From an archaeon (GTDB lineage Archaea > Nanobdellota > Nanobdellia > Woesearchaeales > GW2011-AR9), in contig JABHQR010000017.1 of NCBI GenBank assembly GCA_018696395.1, forward strand, positions 103,094 to 167,093: DNA of 64,000 nucleotides, in the 5' to 3' direction. Positions 45,782 through 54,750 of this stretch are shown here, piece by piece. The position numbers and the translations under genes are program-made. The notes under the pieces were generated by a model, which was given only the letters and a program-made list of their open reading frames with translations, was not told the origin of the DNA and made no database searches. How positions within the stretch are numbered: the first letter of the stretch is position 1; each line of letters opens with the position of its first letter.

Positions 45782-46384
45782 TTATTCTTCAGTAAATTCT
45801 TCAAGAGAGATTGGTAAATCTTCTTCAGTTCTTAGAATTCCTTTATTTCGCATAAATTCTCTTGCAAATAAATAAACTACTAAACCTACTGATTTTTTAC
45901 CTTTGTTATTTGCAGGGACAACTAAATCTAAATTGTTAGATTCATTGTTAGTGTCGCATAAAGCAATTATTGGGATTCCTGCCTTTGAAGCGTCTTGGAC
46001 AGCATTTTTATCTGGCCAAGGGTCACATACAATTAACAATTTTGGTTCAATAAAAGTTTCTAAGTTAGTGTTAGTTAAAATTCCTGGTGGGTACCTTCCA
46101 CAAATTACGTTAATTCCAGTAAGTTTTTTTAATAATTTCAAAGCTTTCCAACCATTTTCTCTTCTACTGATAAATAAAATGTCTTTAGCTTCATATTGTG
46201 AAATCATTTTAGCAGCAACTCTAATCCTTTCATCAATTTTTTTCAAATTTAAAACACTTAATCCATCTGGTCTAGTTTTGTAGATGAATTCTTTCATGTA
46301 TTTAGTTTTAAATTTAGTTCCAATATGAATCCCTGATTTTAAGTATTCATTGGAATCAATTAATAATTCTTCTTGTTCACTCAT
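45782..46384 (-). CDS. rps2: Small-subunit ribosomal protein uS2
   Basis: A protein of 200 residues, typical archaeal length. YLKSGIHIGTKFKTKYMKEF is the conserved N-terminal signature; LNLKKIDERIRVAAKMI, VICGRYPPGILTN, EPKLLIVCDPWPDKNAVQDA and IPIIALCDTNNESNNLDLVVP follow the family. AAGGAG lies eight bases before ATG 46384. It binds the small-subunit head/platform. A perfect 9-bp inverted repeat lies 45 bases upstream. Confidence 0.97.
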   Translation of the reverse strand: MSEQEELLIDSNEYLKSGIHIGTKFKTKYMKEFIYKTRPDGLSVLNLKKIDERIRVAAKMISQYEAKDILFISRRENGWKALKLLKKLTGINVICGRYPPGILTNTNLETFIEPKLLIVCDPWPDKNAVQDASKAGIPIIALCDTNNESNNLDLVVPANNKGKKSVGLVVYLFAREFMRNKGILRTEEDLPISLEEFTEE

Positions 46385-46428
46385 TTTTTTAATCTCCTTA
46401 TTTTTCTTATTAAATCTTTAAACTTTTG

Positions 46429-46449
46429 AGTAGAATTAACAATTCTACT
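46429..46449. repeat. Inverted repeat upstream of rps2
   Basis: AGTAGAATT (46429-46437), loop AAC, AATTCTACT (46441-46449): a perfect 9-bp stem. It lies between the stop of the giant surface protein and the rps2 start on the same strand. It could end transcription of the surface gene, be an RNA leader hairpin of rps2, or bind a regulator. No long T-tract directly follows, so a terminator role is uncertain. Confidence 0.45.
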
Positions 46450-46574
46450 GCAATTTCTTTTGCCTCATGCAGCTTTGCTATAATCTATTATGATCACGCG
46501 TTGGCTTTAATATCTCAGAACAATGATTCATTTATAAATCTTATCTGCGTCTTTAAACAATTACAAAAAATAAT

Positions 46575-49500
46575 TTATAATTTCATTTTCATTAATCTGT
46601 CTCTTTCATCTTCATAAACTTCTTTATCCGCTACAAAGAAATCATGTCTTAATTTAAACCCATTAGGACATTCCACACCAATTTCTACTTGGTATATTAA
46701 TTCTTGTAATCCTAAATTTTTATCTATTAAAGTATTTTCATTACATGTCTTTCCTGCTGAAATAATCTCTATATCTAATACTTTTGACCTATCTAATAAT
46801 ATCTTTCTATGGCAATGTTTGTAATAATAAGCTAATCCAAAACTTCCAAATAATATTATGATAGTTAAAAGTGAATATAATATCTTAAACTTGTGTGTAA
46901 TGATTCCTCCCCCTACTGAAAATGCCCAACCTGCAATGTTGCTTCTAGGTTTTTCAATAATTTTAGGTTCTTCAATCTCTTTTTCAATTTTGATGATAGT
47001 TTCATTTGTTGTATTAATAATTACATATTCAGTATTATTGATTATTATTGTGTTTTCTACTTCTTTTATTATTTCTGTAACTTCTGGGATCCTAATAACT
47101 GTTTCTGTTTCATCATCATCTGTTTTTGACCTACATCCTGGGTCATCAGGATAATCTATTTTTCCATCTCCATCATTATCTTTACGATCATTACATTCAG
47201 TTCTACTACTTCCTCCTCCTCCTCCCGATGAACTGGATGAAGAACTAGAGGAAGATGAAGTACTTGAACTAGGTGTTTGATAATTAACAGTTAATGTGCT
47301 GTTTGGGCTTGCCCAGCTTGAATCATTATTTTCATTATAAGCTAAACAATTCCAAGTATAATTTCCATTTGGTAAACTTAGGGTCCAATTACCTGAACTG
47401 TTCATTCCAGTTAAATTTGAGGTTTGATTTAAATTGAAATCTAAATTACTTGAATTAGTGATATGCATACTTATGTTTGTTAAATTATAATTTGGGTCAT
47501 ATGCTGAACAATTAAAATTAACATTTGTAGGGTTAGTATCTGTGTAACTTGTTCCAGAACTAGGGCTGTTTAAAGTTACAGAAAAAATTGGTGAAAATGT
47601 AGCATTAACGTAATGGGAATCAGATCCAATAGTGTAATTTTCATTACCACCATAACTACAATTAACTAAATAATTTCCTTCTGAACTGTAATATTCTATT
47701 TGATTACTTAATGGTGAATCTCCAGTGGCAATTATATCTCCATTTTCTTTGAGGGTTAATGAACCTGAATTTGGTTCAATTAAGTTACAGTTTATGGATG
47801 TATTAAATGTTATATTCTGAACATAATCTTGATTTGAACCATTAATTGTTAAATTTACAATACTTAATGTTTGACTAATTGTATAACTGCTAGAATTGGT
47901 TCCAGATGTCCAACCATCAGTTTCACTAACGTTACAAGTATAATTATAACTTCCTGCAGCCAAGGTGACATTCGTGTCAAGTTCATTTGTCACATTAACA
48001 TTGTTACGATATAATTGGGCGGTAGCTTCATTATTTGTACAACTACAGCTTGCGTTGATTGCAGTACTATAATTTTGTGGTGAAGTAGGATCAAAACTTA
48101 AACTACAAGTTGTAATGTTTTTATCTGTAATCTCTAAATCTTGTGAAGTTTCAAATGCAGAATAATTTTGTGTTAAACTATTATTACAAGTATAATCGTA
48201 AATTCCTGGTACAAGTGTTGTAATATCATAAACTGTATCGCCTATACTTGAATTTACATAAGTTCCATTTCTCCAAAGTGTGGCATTAACTTCATTATTG
48301 TCTGCTGAACAACTGACGTTAGTTTCGGTTCCATTGTAAACTGAAGTTGAAGGATTTATATTTAACATTAAAGTTGTATTTTTTCTTGATACGTTTGCAA
48401 AATAATTGATTGATGATGAACTGTAATTTTGTGTCTCATCATATGTTAAAGTATAGTTCCATAATCCTGCTGATAATAAAATATTTTCATAAGGTGTTTG
48501 ACTACTACTAATTAAAGTTCCATTACGATATAATGTTAAATTACCCTCACTAATATCTTTCCAACTAGTCACATTAGTGTTATTTTCATAAATGTAAGAT
48601 CTATTGCCTTCTGTCCCATTTAATGCTAAATGTATCTGGGAACTACTTATAGCTTTATTTAGTACATATGTACTCTCATTATTTCCTAAACTCCAACTAA
48701 GTGTTTCACTAACATTACATACATAATTGTAACTTCCTGCTGCAAGTAATATATCATTTCCAATTTCATCAGTTATATTTGTTCCATTTCTGTAAAGGTT
48801 AGCACCAGTTTCAGTGTTTGTACAACTACAGCTTGCATTGATTGCAGTACTATAATTTTGTGGTGAATATTGTTCAAAACTTAAACTACAAACTGAGATA
48901 TTCTTACCAGTAACTGTTAATGTTTGGTTCTCATTAGATGCAGAATAATTTTGTGTTGCACTATTATTACAAACATAACTATATGTTCCAACTGCAAATG
49001 TATTAACATCATTGATAGTCCCACCAATGCTATTTCCAATTAAAGTATTATTTCTCCATAATGTGACATTAATTTCATTATTGTCTGCTGAACAACTTAT
49101 GTTAGTTTGTGTTTGATTATAAACTGTAAAACTAGGGTCTGATTGTAATGTAATAACTGTACTATTTGGATTAACAGTTGCAAAATAAGTTGTACTTCCA
49201 GAAGTATAATTTTGTGTTGAAGGATAGCTTAATGTGTAATTATATGTTGCTGCAGGAAGAACATTATTTTCTATTGGTGTTGTACCATTATCAACTAATG
49301 AACCATCTCGATAAAGTTCTAAAATTCCTTCAGAAACGTCTTTCCAACTTGTTACATTAACACTATTTCCATAAGTATAATTTTTATTATTTTCTAGCCC
49401 ATTTAATGCTAAATGTATCTGGTCGGTTGATTGGTCTTTGATAACCTCATAAAATAATTGGTCTGTTAAATTCCAATTTCCACTACTGTCATTAGCATAT

Positions 49501-51269
49501 GAACGCCAACTATAATTTCCTACTGCAATATTTGCATAATTGTAATAATATTCTGAACCACTATTGCCTGATGTGGTATAGTTAGTTAGGGTTCCAGTAA
49601 AATTGTGTTCAAATAAAACAGTGTCAACCTCAATATTGTCTGTCCAAGTAACATTAAATTGATGTGAATTGATGTATTCTGACCCACTTATTGGTGAACT
49701 ATTATTATTTGACCAAGTTGGTGCAGTAATATCATTAACTGTGAAATTTGTAGTTGAGGTGCTGTTAATATTTCCTGAGGTATCGTTAGTTACCAATTGT
49801 ACGTTATAAATTCCAGGGGGATAACTTATTCCTGGTGTAAATTCATAATACCAAACATCATTTTGTTCACTTGTGTTAACCATACTATAATATAATATTG
49901 TATTATTAGGGTATGTTATTTTTGATCTTGCAGTATCAATTCCATTAAAATCTGTAATTGTTGCAGTTATATTTGTAGTAAAAGTTTGGTTAATTGTTGA
50001 GGGTGTTGCAATAAAAGCAGTTGCACTAGGATTTGTTCCATCAAGGATTGTTAAATCGATGTGTAAACTTTCATTTTCCATTCCACCATTATCAGTTGTA
50101 TTATAAATAGTATAAAATTCCCTAGTGATACTAATATTCCCAGTAGCATTAACCCACCAAGTGGTATTACAAGAATCTCCTGCTTGCATGTTTTCAAGAC
50201 AAGCAAAATCACTGGAATTAGCAGGATTAGTACTGTTAGTCCAGAATGGGTCAGTGGGGGTAGTAGGGACTAAATAGCCAGTTGCCATTCCAGTGATCAA
50301 ATTGCCTGAAAAGAGAGTTTTGAAAAAAGTAATCATATTTGTCCAAAAAGTACTTGTTGTTACAACATTATTTTTGGTTGGGGTGTGAACTAAACTTGGA
50401 TCTATTGGGTCAAGATAGGCAATGATATTTCCACATTTTCCTCCAACACAATTAACTTCTGAAGTAAATTCAAAATATTTGTCCTGTAAAACATTGCCAT
50501 TTGAATCAGGGGTGATTAAGGTAACCTCTAAATGTCCTATCTTAGAAACATTCAATATTTTTGATGAACTAGGTGCTTCATTGCTTGATGAATCTGTACA
50601 ATTGATTGACCAATTATAAATTCCATCAGCCATGGTTGTTAAGTTAAAAGTCTGGTTAACATTTTTAGTAATTGAATTGTCTGTTGAATTAATTGTCCCA
50701 TTGAATATTAATGAACAACTGTTGATTTCAGATTCATCCGTTACATTGTAAATAAAAGCTACATCTCCTGTTGTTGAATCTGTTCCAATTGGTGGTAAGA
50801 TTGATGTTACTATTGGGTTTGTAAGGTCTGGACCAGCAGCAAGAGTTGCATTTGAAAGATATTGTAATCCTGTGCCTAAACTTATTGTATCCCCATTAGT
50901 TGAACCATTACCTTGGATTGGATTAATACTAGTGCCATTCATTTCTGCCCATATCGGGTCGTTTGTTGCCCAAAAACCTGAACAATCAAGTCCATTATCT
51001 GCTCTTTTCAAATTACCCAGGTTTGTAGAATAACTTCCATCACTTCCACTTAAAACTGAGGGGGAAGTATAACAAGGATTTAAAGATCCAAAAGTTGTGT
51101 TAACATAAACTATCACTGTGGCATTTTCAGCCATGTCACCATTAGTTAAGTTAACATAACCTGCAATAGGTTTTGATGCGGCAAGAACAATTGACATAGT
51201 AAAAAGGAATACTATTAAGAATAATGTGACCTTAAGTACAGTTTTTTTTGTATTGTTATATCTATTCAT
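46575..51269 (-). CDS. Giant surface protein with Ig-like repeats, 1564 aa
   Basis: Signal peptide (1-31, ending VLA-A), a carboxypeptidase-regulatory-like domain starting SKPIAGYVNLTNG, many Ig/PKD-like beta domains, two copies of a 261-residue unit (about 616-1137), a Ser/Gly linker near 1343, a calcium-binding-like CNDRKDNDGDGKIDYPDDPG, then a C-terminal membrane helix (about 1460-1485) and an 80-residue inner domain with five cysteines overall. N-X-S/T sequons are extremely frequent, pointing to heavy N-glycosylation. Probably a cell-wall or contact protein. The start overlaps the stop of a small HTH gene by eight bases. Confidence 0.92.
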   Translation of the reverse strand: MNRYNNTKKTVLKVTLFLIVFLFTMSIVLAASKPIAGYVNLTNGDMAENATVIVYVNTTFGSLNPCYTSPSVLSGSDGSYSTNLGNLKRADNGLDCSGFWATNDPIWAEMNGTSINPIQGNGSTNGDTISLGTGLQYLSNATLAAGPDLTNPIVTSILPPIGTDSTTGDVAFIYNVTDESEINSCSLIFNGTINSTDNSITKNVNQTFNLTTMADGIYNWSINCTDSSSNEAPSSSKILNVSKIGHLEVTLITPDSNGNVLQDKYFEFTSEVNCVGGKCGNIIAYLDPIDPSLVHTPTKNNVVTTSTFWTNMITFFKTLFSGNLITGMATGYLVPTTPTDPFWTNSTNPANSSDFACLENMQAGDSCNTTWWVNATGNISITREFYTIYNTTDNGGMENESLHIDLTILDGTNPSATAFIATPSTINQTFTTNITATITDFNGIDTARSKITYPNNTILYYSMVNTSEQNDVWYYEFTPGISYPPGIYNVQLVTNDTSGNINSTSTTNFTVNDITAPTWSNNNSSPISGSEYINSHQFNVTWTDNIEVDTVLFEHNFTGTLTNYTTSGNSGSEYYYNYANIAVGNYSWRSYANDSSGNWNLTDQLFYEVIKDQSTDQIHLALNGLENNKNYTYGNSVNVTSWKDVSEGILELYRDGSLVDNGTTPIENNVLPAATYNYTLSYPSTQNYTSGSTTYFATVNPNSTVITLQSDPSFTVYNQTQTNISCSADNNEINVTLWRNNTLIGNSIGGTINDVNTFAVGTYSYVCNNSATQNYSASNENQTLTVTGKNISVCSLSFEQYSPQNYSTAINASCSCTNTETGANLYRNGTNITDEIGNDILLAAGSYNYVCNVSETLSWSLGNNESTYVLNKAISSSQIHLALNGTEGNRSYIYENNTNVTSWKDISEGNLTLYRNGTLISSSQTPYENILLSAGLWNYTLTYDETQNYSSSSINYFANVSRKNTTLMLNINPSTSVYNGTETNVSCSADNNEVNATLWRNGTYVNSSIGDTVYDITTLVPGIYDYTCNNSLTQNYSAFETSQDLEITDKNITTCSLSFDPTSPQNYSTAINASCSCTNNEATAQLYRNNVNVTNELDTNVTLAAGSYNYTCNVSETDGWTSGTNSSSYTISQTLSIVNLTINGSNQDYVQNITFNTSINCNLIEPNSGSLTLKENGDIIATGDSPLSNQIEYYSSEGNYLVNCSYGGNENYTIGSDSHYVNATFSPIFSVTLNSPSSGTSYTDTNPTNVNFNCSAYDPNYNLTNISMHITNSSNLDFNLNQTSNLTGMNSSGNWTLSLPNGNYTWNCLAYNENNDSSWASPNSTLTVNYQTPSSSTSSSSSSSSSSSGGGGGSSRTECNDRKDNDGDGKIDYPDDPGCRSKTDDDETETVIRIPEVTEIIKEVENTIIINNTEYVIINTTNETIIKIEKEIEEPKIIEKPRSNIAGWAFSVGGGIITHKFKILYSLLTIIILFGSFGLAYYYKHCHRKILLDRSKVLDIEIISAGKTCNENTLIDKNLGLQELIYQVEIGVECPNGFKLRHDFFVADKEVYEDERDRLMKMKL
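47859..49424 (-). repeat. Two tandem 783-bp repeats within the surface protein gene
   Basis: Copies span about 49424-48642 and 48641-47859. The period is exact: matching landmarks such as the QIHLALNG coding segment and the STAINASCSC coding segment are 783 bases apart. Each unit encodes three Ig-like modules (261 residues). A third, degenerate first module follows. High DNA similarity indicates recent duplication or homogenisation. Confidence 0.85.
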
Positions 51270-51537
51270 CTTTTTTTAATTTAGTAAGGATTAATTTTTT
51301 AATCTGGTTTGATTTATTATTCTTTGAAAATTGATATAATTTTGTTTTTCCAATTCTTATCTCTTTAATAAATTTACTTTTACACAACTTTTTAACAATT
51401 CTAAAAGTAGAACTAATTGACACTTTTGATTGGGTTGAAAGATAATTTAAATTATAAATCTGGTTTTGATTATTAGAAAGAGTTTTCAAAATAGCTAATG
51501 TTTTCTTTTCTACAAGGCCATCTAACAAATTAGGCAT
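51262..51537 (-). CDS. Winged-helix regulator coupled to the surface protein gene
   Basis: A protein of 91 residues with a winged helix-turn-helix: VEKKTLAILKTLSNNQNQIY, then YLSTQSKVSISSTFRIVKKL as recognition helix and a wing (FIKEIRIGKTKLYQFSK). No ligand domain. It overlaps the 1564-residue surface gene by eight bases, so both are made from one mRNA. A palindrome sits 61 bases upstream. An autoregulator that meters surface protein output is a natural inference. Confidence 0.85.
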   Translation of the reverse strand: MPNLLDGLVEKKTLAILKTLSNNQNQIYNLNYLSTQSKVSISSTFRIVKKLCKSKFIKEIRIGKTKLYQFSKNNKSNQIKKLILTKLKKDE

Positions 51538-51597
51538 AGTTTTGTTATTATTTTAGTCTTTTTAAATGTTTCTAATTATGAAATATTGTTTTAAGTT

Positions 51598-51615
51598 ATG
51601 AAATAATTATTTCAT
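51598..51615. promoter_or_regulatory. 18-bp palindrome upstream of the HTH-surface operon
   Basis: ATGAAATAATTATTTCAT is a perfect 18-bp palindrome. A related half-site ATGAAATA lies at 51578-51585 and GAAATTATTT follows it. A TATA-like TTTAAAAAG region near 51556-51566 is placed for the HTH gene at 51537. The cluster could be its operator region. Confidence 0.5.
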
Positions 51616-51688
51616 TTTTGAAATTATTTTCAAATAGAAAAAAATCTAAAAACAAACAGTCAATAAGAAATATTGAATGAAAAATAAA

Positions 51689-52780
51689 TTAAAAATCTCT
51701 ATTTTCTCTTCTTTTTAAAATGATTAATATAATTGCTACTACTATTATCAGGATTGAGGTTATGTATAATGTCAAACTAACATTATTCATTTCATAGGGT
51801 ATTTCAATTCTGGAAAAGAATGTGGTTTCTTCAATGAAATCTGTTTTTATGTAAAAATTTTCCCCATTAGATATTGAAGCTAATGTTTCGGTATCATTGG
51901 TATTAATGTAAATAAATGATCTTATTCTATACCAACCATCTTCTAATGTGGTTGAATTAAATAAATGTTCTATTTGGTATTCTGTAGTTTTGTTAGTTTT
52001 ATAATCAAATTTATTAATTATTTCATTATTGGGTTGTTCAAAAAGTATGATATAAATATTATAACTTGATTCAATACTTAAGTTTTGAATTAATATGTTT
52101 GATTTTGTAGGGTTGTCTTGGTTATCAATCGTTAAATTTACTTTTATATTTGACCAAAAAGGATTTTGATAATTACCTAGGTCTATTACATCGTCTGTTT
52201 TTTTAATTGTATCTTCATTAATCTTGTCTTCTTCACTTTCTGGCGTTGTTGTGCTTCCACCTGATGAACTACCTCTTGATTCACTTCCTCCTCCACCTCC
52301 TGATGAGCTTGATGATGAACTACTTGAACTTGATGATGGGGCTGAGCTTGGACTTTCATCTTCTGGTGTGTCTTGTTCAATTAAAATAGATGATAAATAT
52401 TGTAGTCCTGTTCCTAATTCTATAGTTTCTTTATCTAAGGTAAATATCTCTTCATTATAATTGATTTCATACCAAATCGGGTTTCCTTCTTGCCAGAAAC
52501 CATTACAATCCATTGTCGGAAAGTTTATGAAGACCAAATTATCTAAATTCGAACTAAAACTTCCATCTCCTCCACTGTTAATAAGTGGATTAATTTGGCA
52601 AATTTCCTTCCCTTCTTGAAATGGTGAATCAATTTCTACAAAGATAGTCACTTCTGTAGTCTCAATTGAATCTGTAAAGTTAATAATCCCTGCAATGGGT
52701 TTCGACATGGAATTTACAGTCAAACTTAATAATATGATCATTAAAGTACAAATCAATATTTTAGTTAGTTTATTTTTCAT
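51689..52780 (-). CDS. Anchored surface protein, paralogous to the giant protein
   Basis: A protein of 363 residues from ATG 52780: signal peptide (about 1-25), a domain beginning SKPIAGIINFTDS that parallels the start of the 1564-residue protein (also PIWYEIN, LGTGLQYLSS), a Ser/Gly linker (SSSSSSSSSSGGGGG type), a Thr/Ser-rich stretch, a beta domain with N-X-S/T sequons, a membrane helix near the C-terminus (LYITSILIIVVAIILIIL) and a short basic tail. The same domain and linker arrangement suggests a shared export and anchoring route. In the same direction as the neighbouring surface genes. Confidence 0.88.
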   Translation of the reverse strand: MKNKLTKILICTLMIILLSLTVNSMSKPIAGIINFTDSIETTEVTIFVEIDSPFQEGKEICQINPLINSGGDGSFSSNLDNLVFINFPTMDCNGFWQEGNPIWYEINYNEEIFTLDKETIELGTGLQYLSSILIEQDTPEDESPSSAPSSSSSSSSSSSSGGGGGSESRGSSSGGSTTTPESEEDKINEDTIKKTDDVIDLGNYQNPFWSNIKVNLTIDNQDNPTKSNILIQNLSIESSYNIYIILFEQPNNEIINKFDYKTNKTTEYQIEHLFNSTTLEDGWYRIRSFIYINTNDTETLASISNGENFYIKTDFIEETTFFSRIEIPYEMNNVSLTLYITSILIIVVAIILIILKRRENRDF

Positions 52781-52824
52781 ATTTTTTTTCAAGTAAATTT
52801 TGTTTAATTTATATTTTATTTCAT

Positions 52825-54237
52825 TTATTCAAAACAGGCACTATTATTAATACATTGTGTGTGGTTATATGCTGAATCAACAGTAATGGAATAAGCAATA
52901 CCTAAGTTCATGTTGAAATCATTTCCATCACTTAACCCTCTTACGTGGGTAGTTAAATATTCTCCTGATCCATCTGATTTGTCTAATCTTGAAATGGTTG
53001 GATTTAAATTTCCTGGGATCTCTTGTAAAAAACTTTCTGCAGTATATATCTTGTTGACATCGAAAATACCTTTCCAATTACTTGCCAATGTGCCGTATGT
53101 TGAATTTGGTGCTGTATAATTTAATCTGTACTCAGGAGAATAAACTTTTCCAACAATTGACTGATTAAAATAATTGTCTACTGTTATTTGATAACCTCTT
53201 GAGATATCAAGATTGTAATTATTTCCATCACTTAATCCTCTGACATGAGTTGTAAAATATTCTCCATTATTAAATGATTTATCCATTCTAGTGATGGTTG
53301 GATTTAGGCTACCTGGTATCTCTTGCAAAAATTCTTCTGCAGTATAACTCTTGTTTAAGTAAATTGAAATCCTGTTTGATGCAAGGGTACCATATGTTCC
53401 AGAGACTGGGGCAGTGTAATAATAAGTAAACTTTCCAACTGGTATGTCTTGACATAAACCTTCATTATTTCCTTCTACTGAACTAACAGTATAATACTTT
53501 TTTTGAACTTCGCTAGCATTATAATCCGTCCAATTAGTTGCACTGACATTAATTATTTTAGTTACTGTTGGTGGTATTGAATCCAAATTTAATGTCATGA
53601 TCTCTGAAATGTTTTCTGAATAATAAATGTTGTAATAATCTGCATCATTTACAAAACTCCAATTAAGATCTGTACTTTCATTATCTTCGTTTAAAGTTCC
53701 TGTTAAAAATTCAGGGCCTAAATATTCTGAACTGATTGTTAGTTCAAAACTTTCTGAATCTGGGTCAAATGCGGCCTTATCACAATAAACATAAATATCG
53801 TATGTTCCTCCTTGTCCTTCTACTGGTGTAAAAATTATTTGTCCTGTACTCGTATTAATAAAAAATGAGCTTAATGTAGGGATTGTTAAATAATAAAATT
53901 CTAACTCTTCATTACAATGTTGTGAACAATTAACTGAATAATTAAATAATCTTCCAATACTTGCTTGTTGGTTTGAGATTGATGAAATTACTGGTTCTCC
54001 TAAAATGCACATAGAAACATTACCACCTTCATTTTCCTGACTAGCCATTCCAGTAAGCTTTGCCATTTCATAAACACCAATTACATTTGATATGATTAGT
54101 ATAATTGTGAAAACAAGAATTAATTTTGGTGTAAAATTATTTGTTTTACTATGTACACTTTTATTATCTTTTGATTTACTAATAGTTTGTTCTTTTTTAT
54201 GGTTACTTTTCCTTTTTGATTTCTTTATAACTTTCAT
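52825..54237 (-). CDS. Membrane-anchored surface protein, 470 aa
   Basis: A basic cytosolic tail (1-37), one anchor helix (about 38-58), then an extracellular part: a cadherin/putative-Ig-like domain (PVISSISNQQASIGRLFNYS), a fibronectin-III-like domain (LNWSFVNDADYYNIYYSENI) and two 100-residue repeats (SGTYGTLASN, FLQEIPGSLNPTITRMDK and matching copies). Cysteines suggest disulphides. It starts immediately after the stop of a small HTH gene (TAAATG), so translation is coupled. Probably an adhesin or envelope component. Confidence 0.88.
   Translation of the reverse strand: MKVIKKSKRKSNHKKEQTISKSKDNKSVHSKTNNFTPKLILVFTIILIISNVIGVYEMAKLTGMASQENEGGNVSMCILGEPVISSISNQQASIGRLFNYSVNCSQHCNEELEFYYLTIPTLSSFFINTSTGQIIFTPVEGQGGTYDIYVYCDKAAFDPDSESFELTISSEYLGPEFLTGTLNEDNESTDLNWSFVNDADYYNIYYSENISEIMTLNLDSIPPTVTKIINVSATNWTDYNASEVQKKYYTVSSVEGNNEGLCQDIPVGKFTYYYTAPVSGTYGTLASNRISIYLNKSYTAEEFLQEIPGSLNPTITRMDKSFNNGEYFTTHVRGLSDGNNYNLDISRGYQITVDNYFNQSIVGKVYSPEYRLNYTAPNSTYGTLASNWKGIFDVNKIYTAESFLQEIPGNLNPTISRLDKSDGSGEYLTTHVRGLSDGNDFNMNLGIAYSITVDSAYNHTQCINNSACFE
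52830..53430 (-). repeat. Two tandem 300-bp repeats in the surface gene
   Basis: The 3' part of the gene has two copies with a period of exactly 300 bases, for example the AGTATAACTCTTGTT segment at 53341 and AGTATATATCTTGTT at 53041. Each encodes 100 residues with conserved YGTLASN, FLQEIPG and THVRGLSDGN elements. Limits are approximate. Confidence 0.8.
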
Positions 54238-54447
54238 TTATCTCTTATTTTTTTTCTTCAAAGTCCTATTATAAGCAGTCCAAATTGTTCTATCATTACG
54301 ATTTAATAATCTGGCAATTTGAGCATAAGTCATTTTTTTATTTTCTTTTAAGTGGACGACAATTGCTTCAAGAATACTTAATTTACGATTTTTAAAAATA
54401 GACGTGGGAATAGCTAATGATGATTTTTCAAATATTCTGGTCTCCAT
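54238..54447 (-). CDS. Small HTH regulator coupled to the surface protein gene
   Basis: A protein of 69 residues. The C-terminal half is a helix-turn-helix: ILEAIVVHLKENKKMTYAQI then ARLLNRNDRTIWTAYNRTLK, similar to the Trp-repressor/sigma-like type. Its stop abuts the start of the 470-residue surface gene. Three ACTTACATTGT sites lie upstream, the nearest between a TATA box and the start, so autorepression is a strong inference. It differs in type from the regulator at 51262 although the arrangement is the same. Confidence 0.85.
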   Translation of the reverse strand: METRIFEKSSLAIPTSIFKNRKLSILEAIVVHLKENKKMTYAQIARLLNRNDRTIWTAYNRTLKKKNKR

Positions 54448-54467
54448 TTTAAGTATTAATATCTTAT

Positions 54468-54550
54468 ACTTACATTGTGGTGTTATATAAACTTTTCCAA
54501 TTGACTAACAATACTTACATTGTAGTGGTCTATTTTTTTACTTACATTGT
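54468..54550. promoter_or_regulatory. Three ACTTACATTGT operator-like sites with TATA box
   Basis: ACTTACATTGT occurs at 54468-54478, 54513-54523 and 54540-54550; the third extends to ACTTACATTGTAAGT, an inverted repeat of ACTTAC around ATT. A TATA-like element on the minus strand (TTATATAA, about 54483-54490) lies between sites one and two, with expected transcription start near 54460. Site one would sit between TATA and start, a classic repressor position. The rest of the 54448-54750 spacer shows nothing else beyond an AT-rich promoter for the plus-strand gene. Confidence 0.65.
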
Positions 54551-54750
54551 AAGTGAAATAATATTTTAATTTAATATCATTTTAATGTGATGTTTAGTTG
54601 TAATCAATTCATTTGAAATAAAAGTTAAATTTTACAATTTTACAATTAATTTATAAGAAAATATTATAAACTAAGAGTTTTTAATAAATCCTATAATAAT
54701 TTAAATTAATAATAAAATTAACTTGGTTGATTATATGAAGAGGTGTTAAG

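Noticed and set aside
45235-45804. Longer pilin-like frame starting at 45804
   Set aside because: It would overlap the end of rps2 and would bury the class III signal sequence in the middle; ATG 45696 fits the pilin pattern.
46440-46560. Possible small RNA in the rps2 leader (GTGATCA, relatively GC-rich)
   Set aside because: No matching D box and no convincing overall fold; kept only the clear 9-bp inverted repeat as a feature.
47206-47280. Repeat of TCC/GAA-type triplets as a separate repeat element
   Set aside because: It encodes the Ser/Gly linker of the surface protein; a similar tract at about 52265-52345 encodes the same kind of linker. Low complexity, not a mobile or regulatory repeat.
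49178-49360. Open frames on the opposite strand inside surface genes
   Set aside because: Short, without start signals and explained by repetitive low-complexity coding on the other strand.
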